From the NCBI RefSeq assembly GCF_001921205.1, contig NZ_MSIE01000059.1, positions 1 to 64,000 of the forward strand: a DNA stretch of 64,000 bases, in the 5' to 3' direction. Under the pieces are notes generated by a model that had not been told where the DNA came from, made no database searches, and saw only the letters and a list, made by a program, of their open reading frames with translations. The position numbers and the translations under genes were made by a program. Shown here in pieces: positions 23,916-32,559 of the stretch. The number at the start of each line of letters is the position of its first letter. Position 1 is the first letter of the stretch. The stretch is from Actinophytocola xanthii (lineage in GTDB: Bacteria; Actinomycetota; Actinomycetes; Mycobacteriales; Pseudonocardiaceae).

Positions 23916-24812
23916 CTACCTTTCGTGCCCGGGCAGCCGCGGGCCGACCTCCTCGTTGCGTGACCGCACGACGTTGTGCACGACCCGCGGCACACGCAGC
24001 CGCTCGTCGGACTCGTAAAGCGCGCGCAACTGCTCGAAGTTCTCGTCCGGCGCGGCGGTCAGCTCGGACAGGTGGTCGAACAGCCGCACCCGGTCCTCGT
24101 CGAGCCGGTCGTCCGGCCCCGGCATCGAGCCCCAGACGTCCCAGGGCAGCATCTCCGCGTTGTTCAGCGCGGCCACGTCGCGCACCATGTTGCTCGCGAT
24201 CCACCAGAACCCGGCCTCACCGGTGAAGCTCAGGCCGAACGTGTCCGGGTCCGCCTCCCCCTCACGGCAGCGCGCCCACGCGTCGCCGGCGATGAGGAAC
24301 CCGTTCCGGGGCACGTCGGTGGGGTCGAAGTCGATCGGGAACATCTCCCGCTGGTGCTCGTCGAGCTGCGCGTCGGCGAGGCGCCACCGGTCGTCTCGCC
24401 AGTACTCGGCCACCCAGTGGTCCTCGTTGACACCGCTGATGAAGTACCCGCCGAAACCACAGCGGGCGCGGGCGGGAACCCCCTTGGCCCGCAGCATCGA
24501 CACGAGCAACACGGTGAAGTGTCGACAGTTCGCCGGAACCCGCGCGGCGGGCTCACGCGGGACGTCGAGCGGCCGAGGGTCCCTGGCGACGACGTGGTCC
24601 AGCAGCTCCTCCACCGGCCGCACGTGCACGGTCTCCCGGTCCGAGTCGCTGAGCTCCACCCCGTACGAGCCGGCGAGGTGCTCGTGGATCAACACTCCCT
24701 GGGCCGCCGAGGACAAGGCGGCGACATCGTTCGGCAACTCGTCGAACAAGGACGCGTGTCTGCCCGCCGACGTGAGCCCAACCTGTTTGGCGTACAACGG
24801 AAGCGTCTGCAT
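23916..24812 (-). CDS. transglutaminase-like (papain-fold) protein
   Basis: This 298-residue cytoplasmic protein has a transglutaminase-core triad: Cys96 in PANCRHFTVLLVSMLRAKG, His132 in EDHWVAEYW and Asp147 in WRLADAQLD. The spacing is typical of bacterial transglutaminase-like proteins, most of which are hydrolases or peptidases. No signal peptide is seen. The ATG at 24812 gives the family's N-terminus, although the ribosome site is weak. It stands alone between a terminator and the divergent copC gene. The substrate is unknown. Confidence 0.85.
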   Translation of the reverse strand: MQTLPLYAKQVGLTSAGRHASLFDELPNDVAALSSAAQGVLIHEHLAGSYGVELSDSDRETVHVRPVEELLDHVVARDPRPLDVPREPAARVPANCRHFTVLLVSMLRAKGVPARARCGFGGYFISGVNEDHWVAEYWRDDRWRLADAQLDEHQREMFPIDFDPTDVPRNGFLIAGDAWARCREGEADPDTFGLSFTGEAGFWWIASNMVRDVAALNNAEMLPWDVWGSMPGPDDRLDEDRVRLFDHLSELTAAPDENFEQLRALYESDERLRVPRVVHNVVRSRNEEVGPRLPGHER

Positions 24813-24973
24813 GCACTCTGTTCTACAGCCCTGCCAACATGTTCCGCGCTCGGGGGTCGCACAAGTCGAGGTCGGAGGGGGTATGGGTGACTATTCGCGC
24901 GGGTTATCGGAGCGGGAAAGCGTTTTCCAGGCCCGCTGCCGCGGGACGGGCACGGAGCTGGCATGATTCGGAC

Positions 24974-25603
24974 ATGAGCTTCCGCCGCCTCCTGGCAACG
25001 ACCCTGCTGAGCACGCTCACGCTGGTCCTGACGGCGACCCCGGCGGCGGCGCACGCGGAGCTGATCGCGAGCGACCCGGCCCAGGACGCTTCGGTGGCGA
25101 CGGCCCCGGCCCAGGTGCGGCTGACGTTCAGCGAGCCGGTGAGCCCGGCGCCGAACGTGGTGGAGATCAGCGGTCCGGGCGGCGCGCGCTGGACGGTCGG
25201 CTCACCCGCCGTCGCCGGTGCCGAGGTGACCGTTCCGGTGCAGGCCAGCGGCCCGGCGGGCGCCTACACGCTCGTGTACCGCGTCATCTCATCCGACGGC
25301 GACGCGGTGTCGGGCACCATCCGCTTCGCCCTGACGACGCCCGCCACGCCCCCGACGCGGAGCACCACGGAGTCGACACCCACGCAGCCGCCCGCGGAGA
25401 GCGAGGCCGTGGAGAGCGAGGCCGTGGACACCAGCGCCCCCGCCCACGAGAACACCGCCGCGACCGGCGCCGAGGACGGAAGCGGCCCACCCGCCTGGGT
25501 CTGGATCGTCGCCGCGGTGGCCCTCGTCGCCGCCGGGATCGTCATCGCCCTGCGCGTGGCCCGCTCGAGTAGCACCCGCCAGCCCTCATCCAGCGACAGC
25601 TGA
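24974..25603 (+). CDS. copC: CopC-domain copper resistance protein, membrane-anchored
   Basis: The 209-residue exported protein has a signal peptide (residues 1-25, ending TPAAAHA). The CopC domain starts HAELIASDPAQDASV, where the mature N-terminal His is a copper ligand in CopC family members. It runs to about residue 120, with VYRVISSDGDAVSGTIRFAL at its end. A Ser/Thr/Glu linker, one membrane helix (WVWIVAAVALVAAGIVIALRV) and a short basic tail follow. CopC binds copper outside the membrane. CopD is not encoded here. The start at 24974 fits the signal peptide, and its ribosome site is weak. Confidence 0.88.
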   Translation: MSFRRLLATTLLSTLTLVLTATPAAAHAELIASDPAQDASVATAPAQVRLTFSEPVSPAPNVVEISGPGGARWTVGSPAVAGAEVTVPVQASGPAGAYTLVYRVISSDGDAVSGTIRFALTTPATPPTRSTTESTPTQPPAESEAVESEAVDTSAPAHENTAATGAEDGSGPPAWVWIVAAVALVAAGIVIALRVARSSSTRQPSSSDS

Positions 25604-25738
25604 CCCAACCCGCCGGGCCCCTCCGGCCACAGCTGACCTCGGCAGGACCGCGGCCTGGTCGACCGCCTCCCGACCACGCCGACGGACGCGAGACGCAACA
25701 CACACCGCCCAACCGGCTCCACCGCCCGTCGCCGAGGG

Positions 25739-26236
25739 TCAGAACGCTCGGCGCCACTCCCCGTCCTGGCACACGACCGGTTGGTAGCGCGCCGTCATCG
25801 AGTACGCCCCCGGTCGACCGCAGGACTCTCCCAGCACGGCGAACTGCCCGTCCGGCCTCGGCGACGGCCTCCGTGGACGCTCCGGCTGCTCCGCGGTCGG
25901 GCTTGGGGCCGTCGCCGTCGGGGCCGGCGCCCTCTCGGTGGTCGGCGGGGGCGGCGGCTCCTCCGTCGGCGCCGGCTCGATCTCGGCGGTCGCCGTGCTG
26001 GGCACAGGGGGTGCCACCACTACGGGAGCGGTCGTCGTGGTGGTCGGCGGGGTGGTGGCGGCGGCCACCGGACTTCCCGCCTCCGCCGAGGACCCGCCCG
26101 ACACCAGGAAGAAGCCTCCGACCACCGCCACAGACAGGGCGAACGCCCCCAGCCTGATCATGGCCGGGGACCGGTCACGCTCCGGCTGCGGAGCCGGACG
26201 TGGCCGGCAGGGCGTCTCGTAGACAAGCCGCGGCAT
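25739..26236 (-). CDS. hypothetical membrane-anchored Pro/Thr-rich protein
   Basis: This 165-residue protein has a short basic cytoplasmic part, one membrane helix (MIRLGAFALSVAVVGGFFLVSG) and a Pro/Thr/Glu-rich outside region. It ends with a small domain of about 30 residues holding two Cys (GESCGRPGAYSMTARYQPVVCQDGEWRRA). That end resembles a disulfide-closed module found at the C-terminus of some actinomycete envelope proteins. The ATG at 26236 has GGGAG about 10 nt upstream. It is not in an obvious operon. About 135 bp without a gene separates it from copC. Confidence 0.7.
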   Translation of the reverse strand: MPRLVYETPCRPRPAPQPERDRSPAMIRLGAFALSVAVVGGFFLVSGGSSAEAGSPVAAATTPPTTTTTAPVVVAPPVPSTATAEIEPAPTEEPPPPPTTERAPAPTATAPSPTAEQPERPRRPSPRPDGQFAVLGESCGRPGAYSMTARYQPVVCQDGEWRRAF

Positions 26237-26314
26237 GCGGGGCTCCCGGTCCGGTCGCGCTCGGTGACTGTGGCGAGTCGCCAACGTACCAAAGGCGTAC
26301 CCCGACCGGGTCGC

Positions 26315-27283
26315 TCAGCCGGCCACCGCCTTGCGGCGCTTCTCCAACGCGGTCAGCCGCCGCTCGGTGGGCCAGCGCACGTCGGTCGCCCAGCCAAGCT
26401 TCTCCAGCATCCAGATGACCCTGGCCGAGATGTCGATCTGCCCGCGCCGCACCCCGTGCCGTGCGCACGTCGGGTCGGCGTGGTGCAGGTTGTGCCACGA
26501 CTCGCCCATCGAGAGCACGGCCAGCGGCCAGAAGTTCGCCGACTTGTCGCGGGCGGCGAACGGCCGGCTGCCGATCATGTGGCAGACCGAGTTGACCGAC
26601 CACGTCACGTGGTGCAGGAGCGACACCCGCACCAGGCCCGCCCAGAAGAACGCGGTCACCGCGCCCCACCAGGACCAGGTGATCAGGCCACCGAGCACGG
26701 CCGGCGCGAGCAGCGTGACCGCCGTCCAGAGACCGAACTGGCGGTGCACCCGCACGATGTCGGGGTCGGCGAGCAGGTCCGGGGCGAACCGCTCGGCGTT
26801 GGACAGGTTGCGGTCGAACACCCAGCCCATGTGGGCGTGCCAGAAGCCCTTGACCAGTGCGACCGGCGACGTGCCGAACGCCCAGGGCGAGTGCGGGTCG
26901 CCGTCCCGGTCGGAGAACGCGTGGTGGCGGCGGTGGTCGGCCACCCAGTGGGTGATCGGGCCCTGCAACGCCATGCTGCCCACGATCGCGAGGGCCACCC
27001 GCAGGGGCCGGTTCGCCTTGAACGAGCGGTGGGTGAAGTACCGGTGGAAGCCGACGGTCACCCCGAGGATGGTGACCGTGTAGAACACCGCGGCCAGCGC
27101 GATGTCCACCCACCCGAGCCCCCAGCCCCAGGCCAGCGGCACCGCGGCGATCAACGCCGCGAACGGCCCGAGGATGAAGACGTACGTCGCGATGTGCGGG
27201 GCCAGCCCTCGAGGCGCGCCGTGGATGGGCCGCACCTCCCGCGGTGCGGACTCCGTGGTTTCCGCGTCAGCGGCCAACGTCAT
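26315..27283 (-). CDS. acyl-CoA (Delta9-type) fatty acid desaturase
   Basis: The 322-residue membrane di-iron desaturase has the three histidine boxes: HRYFTH (80-85), HRRHH (117-121) and HNLHH (near residue 255). Two pairs of membrane helices flank them. It resembles the acyl-CoA Delta9 desaturases of actinomycetes (DesA3/Ole1-like), which introduce a double bond into saturated acyl chains for membrane fluidity. An electron donor is not encoded beside it. The ATG at 27283 gives the usual length. A palindrome at 27372-27389 lies in its promoter region. Confidence 0.9.
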   Translation of the reverse strand: MTLAADAETTESAPREVRPIHGAPRGLAPHIATYVFILGPFAALIAAVPLAWGWGLGWVDIALAAVFYTVTILGVTVGFHRYFTHRSFKANRPLRVALAIVGSMALQGPITHWVADHRRHHAFSDRDGDPHSPWAFGTSPVALVKGFWHAHMGWVFDRNLSNAERFAPDLLADPDIVRVHRQFGLWTAVTLLAPAVLGGLITWSWWGAVTAFFWAGLVRVSLLHHVTWSVNSVCHMIGSRPFAARDKSANFWPLAVLSMGESWHNLHHADPTCARHGVRRGQIDISARVIWMLEKLGWATDVRWPTERRLTALEKRRKAVAG

Positions 27284-27371
27284 ACCTTCGTCACCCCGAA
27301 CTAGTCGAAACCGGACAGCTAGCGTGTAGGAAAGCAGCTGAGCGTGGCTGATGCCACCCTTGGCGAGCAAC

Positions 27372-27389
27372 TGGCACGTCACCGTGCCA
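27372..27389. promoter_or_regulatory. palindrome upstream of the desaturase
   Basis: TGGCACG (27372-27378) and CGTGCCA (27383-27389) form a perfect 7-bp inverted repeat with a 4-bp centre. It lies about 90 bp upstream of the desaturase start and just past the end of the molybdoenzyme gene. It could be an operator for a lipid-responsive TetR-type repressor or a small terminator. No T-tract is present. Confidence 0.4.
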
Positions 27390-27425
27390 TGAACAATGCT
27401 CCCCCGGCTCGCACCGTCGCGCAGA

Positions 27426-28958
27426 TCAGGCCACGCTGAACTGCACCGAGTGCCAGCCGGTGGCACCGTCCGGGATCGGAGCGACGCGGGCGTCGGTCTG
27501 GGTGCGGCCGCGCCGGTCGGTCGCCCGGACCTCGGCCCGGTGCTGCCCAGGCTCGAGCCGCAGGTCAAGCCGCCACATGCGCCACGTTCGCACGTTCACC
27601 TCGGTCGCCAGCGTCGCCGTCCGCCACGGCCCGCCGTCCACCCGCACCTCGACCCGCTGGACGCCGATGTGCTGGGCCCACGCCACGCCGGCGAGCGTGA
27701 CGCGCCCCGCCGGCACCGTCGCGAACCCGCGCGGGGCGTCGATCCTCGACTGGGTCTTGATCGGGGCCCGACGGCCCCAGCCCCGGCTCAGCCAGTAGGA
27801 CTCCTTGGCCTCGAACGTCGTCAACTCCAGGTCGACCACCCACTTGGTGGCCGAGACGAACCCGTACAGCCCGGGCACCACCAGCCGGGCGGGGAACCCG
27901 TGCTCGAGCGGCAGGGGCTCGCCGTTCATGCCGAGCGCCAGCATCGCGCCGCGCCGGGTGTCGAGCACCGCCTCGGTGGGGGTGCCGGCCGTCCAGCCGT
28001 CGACCGAGGTCGAGAACAGCTGGTCGGCACCCGGTCGTACACCAGCCTCGGCGAGCAGGTCGCCCAGCGGCACCCCGACGAAGTTCGCCGTCGACACGTA
28101 GGGGCCGCCGACCTCGTTGGACACACAGGTCATGGTGATCGTCCGCTCGACGAGCGGGCGGTCGCGGATGTCGGCGTAGGAGTAGGTCCGCTCCCGCTCG
28201 ACCATGCCGTGCACCCGCAGCGTCCAGTCCTCCGCCCGGACCGCCGGCACCTGGGCGAGCGCGGTGTCCACCCGGTAGAAGTCGCGGTTACTGGTCAGGA
28301 ACCGCGGGGTGCCGGCCGCGGCGAAGTCCGCGCCGGCCGGGATCGGCGGCGCCGGGAAGGCCGGGGTGAGCGGACCGACCGCGGCGCGGGAGGCCGCCGC
28401 CCCGTTGCGGCCGGCGAGCAGCTGCCCGGCCCCGCCGAGCACGCCCGCGCCCACCGCCACCCCGGCCGAGGTCAGCAGGAACCGCCGCCGTGCCGCCGAG
28501 TCCGGCGCCGGCCGGGTGGCGAGCGTGTGCAGCCACCAGAGGACACCGACGCCCGCGGCCGTGCTGGCCAGCGGGGCGGTCACCCCGACCACGCCGACCG
28601 TGGGCTGGTCGAGCACGGCGACCAGCCCGACCACGCCGACCGCGGCGGCGAGCGCGATGCCCAGCCAGAGGCGGCGACGGGACAGCAGGCCGGCGACGGC
28701 CCCGGTGACCAGCAGCACCACCCCGAGCCCGCCGAACAGCAGGGCCTTCTTGGTATCCCCCAGGTTGGCGATGGCGAAATCGGTGACCGAGGGAGGGCTG
28801 AGGTCGCGCACGGCGTTGCCGACCGCGAGCACCGGCGAGGCGTCCGGGTCGACGATCCCGGCCACCAGGTGCCCGGCGGTCACCGCGGCCAGCACCGAGA
28901 GCACACCGATTCCGGCCGCGACCGGGCGGGACGGAATGACGGGCGAGTCGTTCTCCAT
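27426..28958 (-). CDS. membrane-anchored sulfite oxidase-like molybdopterin oxidoreductase
   Basis: The 510-residue protein has four membrane helices in the first 150 residues. A fifth begins after an Arg cluster (SAARRRFLLTSAGVAVGAG), which resembles a Tat-type signal. The sulfite-oxidase-fold molybdopterin domain includes TMTCVSNEVGG, whose Cys is the expected Mo ligand, and HGFPARLVVPG. A C-terminal Mo-co dimerisation domain ends the protein. The catalytic part should face outside. It is probably involved in redox protection or sulfoxide/sulfite chemistry, but the substrate is unknown. It is encoded downstream of a fasciclin lipoprotein and a terminator-like hairpin. Confidence 0.88.
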   Translation of the reverse strand: MENDSPVIPSRPVAAGIGVLSVLAAVTAGHLVAGIVDPDASPVLAVGNAVRDLSPPSVTDFAIANLGDTKKALLFGGLGVVLLVTGAVAGLLSRRRLWLGIALAAAVGVVGLVAVLDQPTVGVVGVTAPLASTAAGVGVLWWLHTLATRPAPDSAARRRFLLTSAGVAVGAGVLGGAGQLLAGRNGAAASRAAVGPLTPAFPAPPIPAGADFAAAGTPRFLTSNRDFYRVDTALAQVPAVRAEDWTLRVHGMVERERTYSYADIRDRPLVERTITMTCVSNEVGGPYVSTANFVGVPLGDLLAEAGVRPGADQLFSTSVDGWTAGTPTEAVLDTRRGAMLALGMNGEPLPLEHGFPARLVVPGLYGFVSATKWVVDLELTTFEAKESYWLSRGWGRRAPIKTQSRIDAPRGFATVPAGRVTLAGVAWAQHIGVQRVEVRVDGGPWRTATLATEVNVRTWRMWRLDLRLEPGQHRAEVRATDRRGRTQTDARVAPIPDGATGWHSVQFSVA

Positions 28959-28997
28959 GGTAATAGTTCGGAGCCGACCGGAAAATGGATTGCCGAA

Positions 28998-29032
28998 ACC
29001 GCCGGAGCCCGTGGTGAACGGGCTCCGGCGGT
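28998..29032 (-). terminator. perfect 15-bp hairpin after the fasciclin gene
   Basis: A perfect 15-bp stem (28998-29012 with 29018-29032) closes a 5-nt loop. It lies 16 bp past the fasciclin stop, before the molybdoenzyme start at 28958. It may end most fasciclin transcripts and lower read-through. Confidence 0.75.
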
Positions 29033-29048
29033 GCGGTGAAAATACGAT

Positions 29049-29723
29049 CTACATTGTCGGCATGAGCACCGAGTCGATCAGGTAGACGGTCGCGTTGGCG
29101 GTTTGCACGCCACCGCAGACCACGTTCGCGTCGTTGACCTTGAGGCTGTCACCGGAGCCGGTGACCTCCACCGCCCCGCCCTGCACCGTGGTCTGCTCGC
29201 CGGCGATCGCGTCCGGGGCGATCTGGCCGGGAACCACGTGGTAGGTCAGGATCGTGGTGAGCAGGGCGTCGTCGGTCTTGAGCGTGTCGATCGTCGCCTT
29301 GTCGATCTTGGCGAAGGCGGAGTCGACCGGCGCGAACACCGTGAACTCGTCGCCGTTGAGCGTGTCGACCAGGTTCACCTTGGGGTTGAGCTTGCCGGAG
29401 ACGGCCTGGACCAGGGTCTTGAGCATTGGGTTGTTGCTCGCCGCGACCGCGACCGGGTCCTGGGCCATGCCGGAGACCGAGCCGGCGCCCTCGGGAACCT
29501 GCTCGGCGTAGTCCGCGCAGCCGGGGCCGACCAGGTTGGCGGCGGGGTCCGCCGAGTCCATCGAGGGGGAGGGCTCGGACGACTCCATCACCGACGAACC
29601 GCCGCCGGCACCGGCGTCACCGCTGTCGCTCGCGGCGGGCTCGTCGCTGCCGCACGCCGCGCCGAAGAACGCGACGAACGCGACCGCCACAGCCAGGCTG
29701 CCCCGACGAATGCTTCGCTTCAT
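29049..29723 (-). CDS. fasciclin (FAS1) domain lipoprotein, MPT70/MPT83-like
   Basis: The 224-residue lipoprotein has a signal ending FFGAACG, so Cys near residue 24 is lipid-modified. A short Ser/Asp/Glu linker follows, then one FAS1 domain (about residues 80-224) with [35 protein letters not shown] and [12 protein letters not shown]1 proteins act in adhesion or envelope redox contexts. The nearest well-studied relatives are mycobacterial MPT70/MPT83. The ATG at 29723 has GGGAG about 11 nt upstream. Neighbours are a molybdoenzyme and YceI. Confidence 0.9.
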   Translation of the reverse strand: MKRSIRRGSLAVAVAFVAFFGAACGSDEPAASDSGDAGAGGGSSVMESSEPSPSMDSADPAANLVGPGCADYAEQVPEGAGSVSGMAQDPVAVAASNNPMLKTLVQAVSGKLNPKVNLVDTLNGDEFTVFAPVDSAFAKIDKATIDTLKTDDALLTTILTYHVVPGQIAPDAIAGEQTTVQGGAVEVTGSGDSLKVNDANVVCGGVQTANATVYLIDSVLMPTM

Positions 29724-29804
29724 GAGTGGTGTTCTCCCATTCCTGTCGATTGTCATCCGGGCCAGATGTCCGGTATTCGGTGACCGACGGGAAGAGGATT
29801 GGTT

Positions 29805-30323
29805 TCATCGTGTGGCGGTGATCTCAATCCGCATCCGGAGGCGTCGCCCGGCCATGCCCCTCATGGCGGTCACGCCGAACTCGTAGCGGTCGACGACGGT
29901 CGTCGCGATGACTCGCAGCCGGGGTCCGGCCACCCGGACCTCCGCCAGCTCCAGTGCGACCGGCCGGGTGACGCCGCGCACGGTGAGGCCGCCGTGCAGC
30001 ACCCAGCGCTCGCCGTCCCGCTCGAGGTTCGTGGAGGCGAAGTCGATGAACGGGTGGTATTCCGCGCCGAGGTAGGTCGCCGAGCGGACGGCGTGGTCGC
30101 GGGCGGCCACCCCGGTGTCGACGCTGGCGGCACTGACCGTGGCGCGGGCAAAGGAGGAGGTCACCGGCTCCCCGACGTCGACCTGGCCGTCCCGGAGAGC
30201 GAAGGTTCCCCGGACCGTGCCGAGGCCGAACACGTGGCGCGTGGCGAAGGAGATCGTGGAGGCGGAGGTGTCGACGCGGTAGGCGCCCGCGACGGGTGTC
30301 TGGATGGCAGGGGTCGTGTGCAT
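29805..30323 (-). CDS. YceI family protein
   Basis: The 172-residue lipocalin-like YceI domain protein begins with AGAYRVDTSASTISFATRHVFGLGTVRG. It continues with the strand pairs and DYHPF-like motif (GAEYHPFIDF) typical of the family. YceI proteins bind isoprenoid or amide lipids in a long pocket. No signal peptide is present, as in many actinomycete forms. The ATG at 30323 has no ribosome site, so leaderless translation is possible. It is divergent from the two-component genes across about 107 bp. Confidence 0.88.
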   Translation of the reverse strand: MHTTPAIQTPVAGAYRVDTSASTISFATRHVFGLGTVRGTFALRDGQVDVGEPVTSSFARATVSAASVDTGVAARDHAVRSATYLGAEYHPFIDFASTNLERDGERWVLHGGLTVRGVTRPVALELAEVRVAGPRLRVIATTVVDRYEFGVTAMRGMAGRRLRMRIEITATR

Positions 30324-30430
30324 GGGGAGAGCGTGCGGTCCGGACCTGGTCGCCACATCGACCGAGGGGCGCGGCCGGTGTCGACTTTGGTCGCTGTGGG
30401 CGGCGGGTGGTCGACCGTAGGCTCGGGACC

Positions 30431-31564
30431 GTGTTCGGTGTCCATGGCTGCTCGATGCGGCCCTCGTTCGTTGCCGGGGTGGCGGGGGTGCTGGTCGCCG
30501 CCTCCACCTACGGGCAGTACGCCTCCGGGGCGCGGGGCTGGCTGCTCGCGATGGAGATCGTGCTGGGGGTGGCGGGTGCCGCGGCGACGCCGCTGCTGGC
30601 GCGTCGGCCGGTCGGCACCGCACTCGGGCTGGCCGCGCTCGCGGCGGTGTCGCCGACGGTCACCCCCACCGCCACTATCGGGACGCTGCACGTCGCGAGT
30701 TTCGGGCCGCTGCCGGTCGCGGCGGGGGTGACGGCGGCCGGCGTCGGGGCGCACGCCGTTCGCGGGCTGTGGCTGCCGGTGCCGGGCCTGCCCTACGGGT
30801 GGTGGCTGGTCCTGGTGGTCGCCTGCCACGCGGCGCTGCTCGCGGCCGGCGCCCTCGGGCAGACCCGCCGCGCGCTGATCGCCTCGCTGTGCGAGCGTGC
30901 CGAGCGGGCCGAGGCCGAGCAGGGCCGGCGGGTGGCGGAGGCCCGCGCCGCCGAGCGGGCCGCGCTGGCGCGGGAGATGCACGACGTGCTCGCCCACCGG
31001 CTCTCCCTGCTGGCCACCTACGCCGGAGCGCTGGAGTACCGCCCCGACCACCCGCCGGAGCGGCTCGCGACCGCCGCGGGGGTGGTCCGGGCCGGCGTGC
31101 ACCAGGCGCTCGACGAGCTGCGCCAGGTGATCACGCTGCTCGACGACGACCCGGCCGGCACCGACCGGCCTCCGCCGGAGCTCGCCGACCTGCCGGAGCT
31201 GGTCGAGGAGTCCCGGGCGTCCGGAACCGAGATCGACCTGCGCGACACGCGTCCGGCGCCGGCCGAGGTGCCGGGTCCCACCGCCCGGACCGCCTACCGG
31301 GTGCTGCAGGAGGCGCTGACCAACGCGCGCAAGCACGCGCCAGGCCAGCCCGTGCGGATCGCGCTCGACGGCGCCCCGGGGACCGGGCTGCTGATCGCCG
31401 TGTGCAACCCGCTGCCCGACGCACCCGCCGAGCCGGTCGTGCCCGGTGCTGGACGGGGCCTGGTCGGGCTGACCGAACGGGTTCGGCTGGCCGGGGGCCG
31501 CCTCGACCACCCGGTGACCGCGGCGGAGTTCCGGCTGTCGGCCTCGCTGCCGTGGCCGGCATGA
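30431..31564 (+). CDS. NarX/DesK-type sensor histidine kinase
   Basis: This 377-residue kinase has five or six membrane helices (residues 1 to about 150), then a HisKA_3 dimerisation domain with the phospho-accepting His184 in REMHDVLAHRLSLLATYAG. The HATPase domain includes VLQEALTNARKHAPGQPVR and the G-box GAGRGLVGLTERV. The input is probably a membrane or lipid state, because no large outside sensor domain is present. The start is GTG at 30431 or ATG at 30455. The stop overlaps the response regulator start as ATGA. Confidence 0.87.
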   Translation: MFGVHGCSMRPSFVAGVAGVLVAASTYGQYASGARGWLLAMEIVLGVAGAAATPLLARRPVGTALGLAALAAVSPTVTPTATIGTLHVASFGPLPVAAGVTAAGVGAHAVRGLWLPVPGLPYGWWLVLVVACHAALLAAGALGQTRRALIASLCERAERAEAEQGRRVAEARAAERAALAREMHDVLAHRLSLLATYAGALEYRPDHPPERLATAAGVVRAGVHQALDELRQVITLLDDDPAGTDRPPPELADLPELVEESRASGTEIDLRDTRPAPAEVPGPTARTAYRVLQEALTNARKHAPGQPVRIALDGAPGTGLLIAVCNPLPDAPAEPVVPGAGRGLVGLTERVRLAGGRLDHPVTAAEFRLSASLPWPA

Positions 31565-32208
31565 GCGTGCGGGTGCTGGTCGTCGACGACGACGCGCTGG
31601 TGCGGGCCGGGCTCACGCTGATGCTCGACGGCGCCGGGGACGTGGTGGTCGTCGGCGAGGCGGGCGACGGGGCGGACGTGGCCCCCGCCCTGGACGCGCA
31701 TCCCACCGACGTGGTGCTGATGGACCTCCGCATGCCGCGGGTGAACGGCATCGACGCGACCCGCCGGGTGCGGGCCCGGGCCCAGCCGCCCGAGATGATC
31801 GTGCTGACGACCTTCGACACCGACGAGAACGTGCTGCGCGCGCTGCGGGCCGGTGCGAGTGGGTTCCTGCTCAAGGACGCGCCGCCGGCCGAGATCGTCC
31901 GCGCCGTGCGCCGGGTCGCGGCCGGCGAGCCCATGCTGTCACCGGCGATCACCCGGCGGCTGATGGACCGGGTGGCGACCGAGGCCGGGGCGCACGAGCG
32001 GGCGCGCGCGGTGCTGGCCGCGCTGAGCGTACGCGAGCGGGAGGTGGCGGTGGCGGTGGGCCAGGGGAAGACCAACGCCGAGATCGCGGCGGGGCTGCAC
32101 GTGAGCGTGGCGACGGTGAAGGCGCACATCACCCGCATCCTGACCAAGCTCGGGCTGGGCAACCGGACCCAGATCGCGCTGCTCGCCCACGACGCCGGGT
32201 TGATCTGA
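31561..32208 (+). CDS. NarL/LuxR-type response regulator
   Basis: The 215-residue regulator has a receiver domain with Asp55 as phospho-acceptor (VVLMDLRMP), the acidic pocket DDD near residues 9-11, and Lys in FLLKDAPP. The C-terminal LuxR helix-turn-helix (LSVREREVAVAVGQGKTNAEIAAGLHVSVATVKAHITRIL) binds DNA. It is translationally coupled to the kinase gene. Targets may include the divergent YceI gene and the neighbouring fasciclin and molybdoenzyme genes, but no operator was identified. Confidence 0.92.
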   Translation: MSVRVLVVDDDALVRAGLTLMLDGAGDVVVVGEAGDGADVAPALDAHPTDVVLMDLRMPRVNGIDATRRVRARAQPPEMIVLTTFDTDENVLRALRAGASGFLLKDAPPAEIVRAVRRVAAGEPMLSPAITRRLMDRVATEAGAHERARAVLAALSVREREVAVAVGQGKTNAEIAAGLHVSVATVKAHITRILTKLGLGNRTQIALLAHDAGLI

Positions 32209-32280
32209 TGGCCACACCGCCGCCCCCTCGTGGAAATGTGGACGTCGGAAGCTGACGCTCCGGCTACAAGGAGGCAGGCA

Positions 32281-32559
32281 GTGGCACCAGTGCAGCCCAC
32301 CGACGACGAGCTCGACACGATGATCAGGGCCAGGCTCGCCCTGCTCGGCATCGACCTCGACCAGCTCCCCCCGGGGAGCGCCGCGGACCCGGAGACCGGC
32401 GCCCCTGGCCGCGACACCGCGCTGGCGAGCCTGCGTTCGTTCATGCGGACGACGGTGCTGCCGCTGGCCGGCTACCGCTTCGGCCAGGATCCCCGCCTCG
32501 CGCAGCAGGTCGCGCCGCCCGCGCTGTACCCGTCGATCATGACGGCGTGGAACCGATGA
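32281..32559 (+). CDS. hypothetical 92-residue protein coupled to an amidase
   Basis: A small soluble protein starts with V/MAPVQPTDDELDTMIRARL. It is mostly helical and ends with ALYPSIMTAWNR. AGGAGG lies about 7 nt upstream of the GTG at 32281, the best ribosome site in this stretch. Its TGA stop overlaps the ATG of the amidase gene, so the amidase is made in coupled translation. It has no signal peptide and no family I recognise. It may be a subunit, chaperone or delivery partner for the exported amidase. Confidence 0.75.
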   Translation: MAPVQPTDDELDTMIRARLALLGIDLDQLPPGSAADPETGAPGRDTALASLRSFMRTTVLPLAGYRFGQDPRLAQQVAPPALYPSIMTAWNR

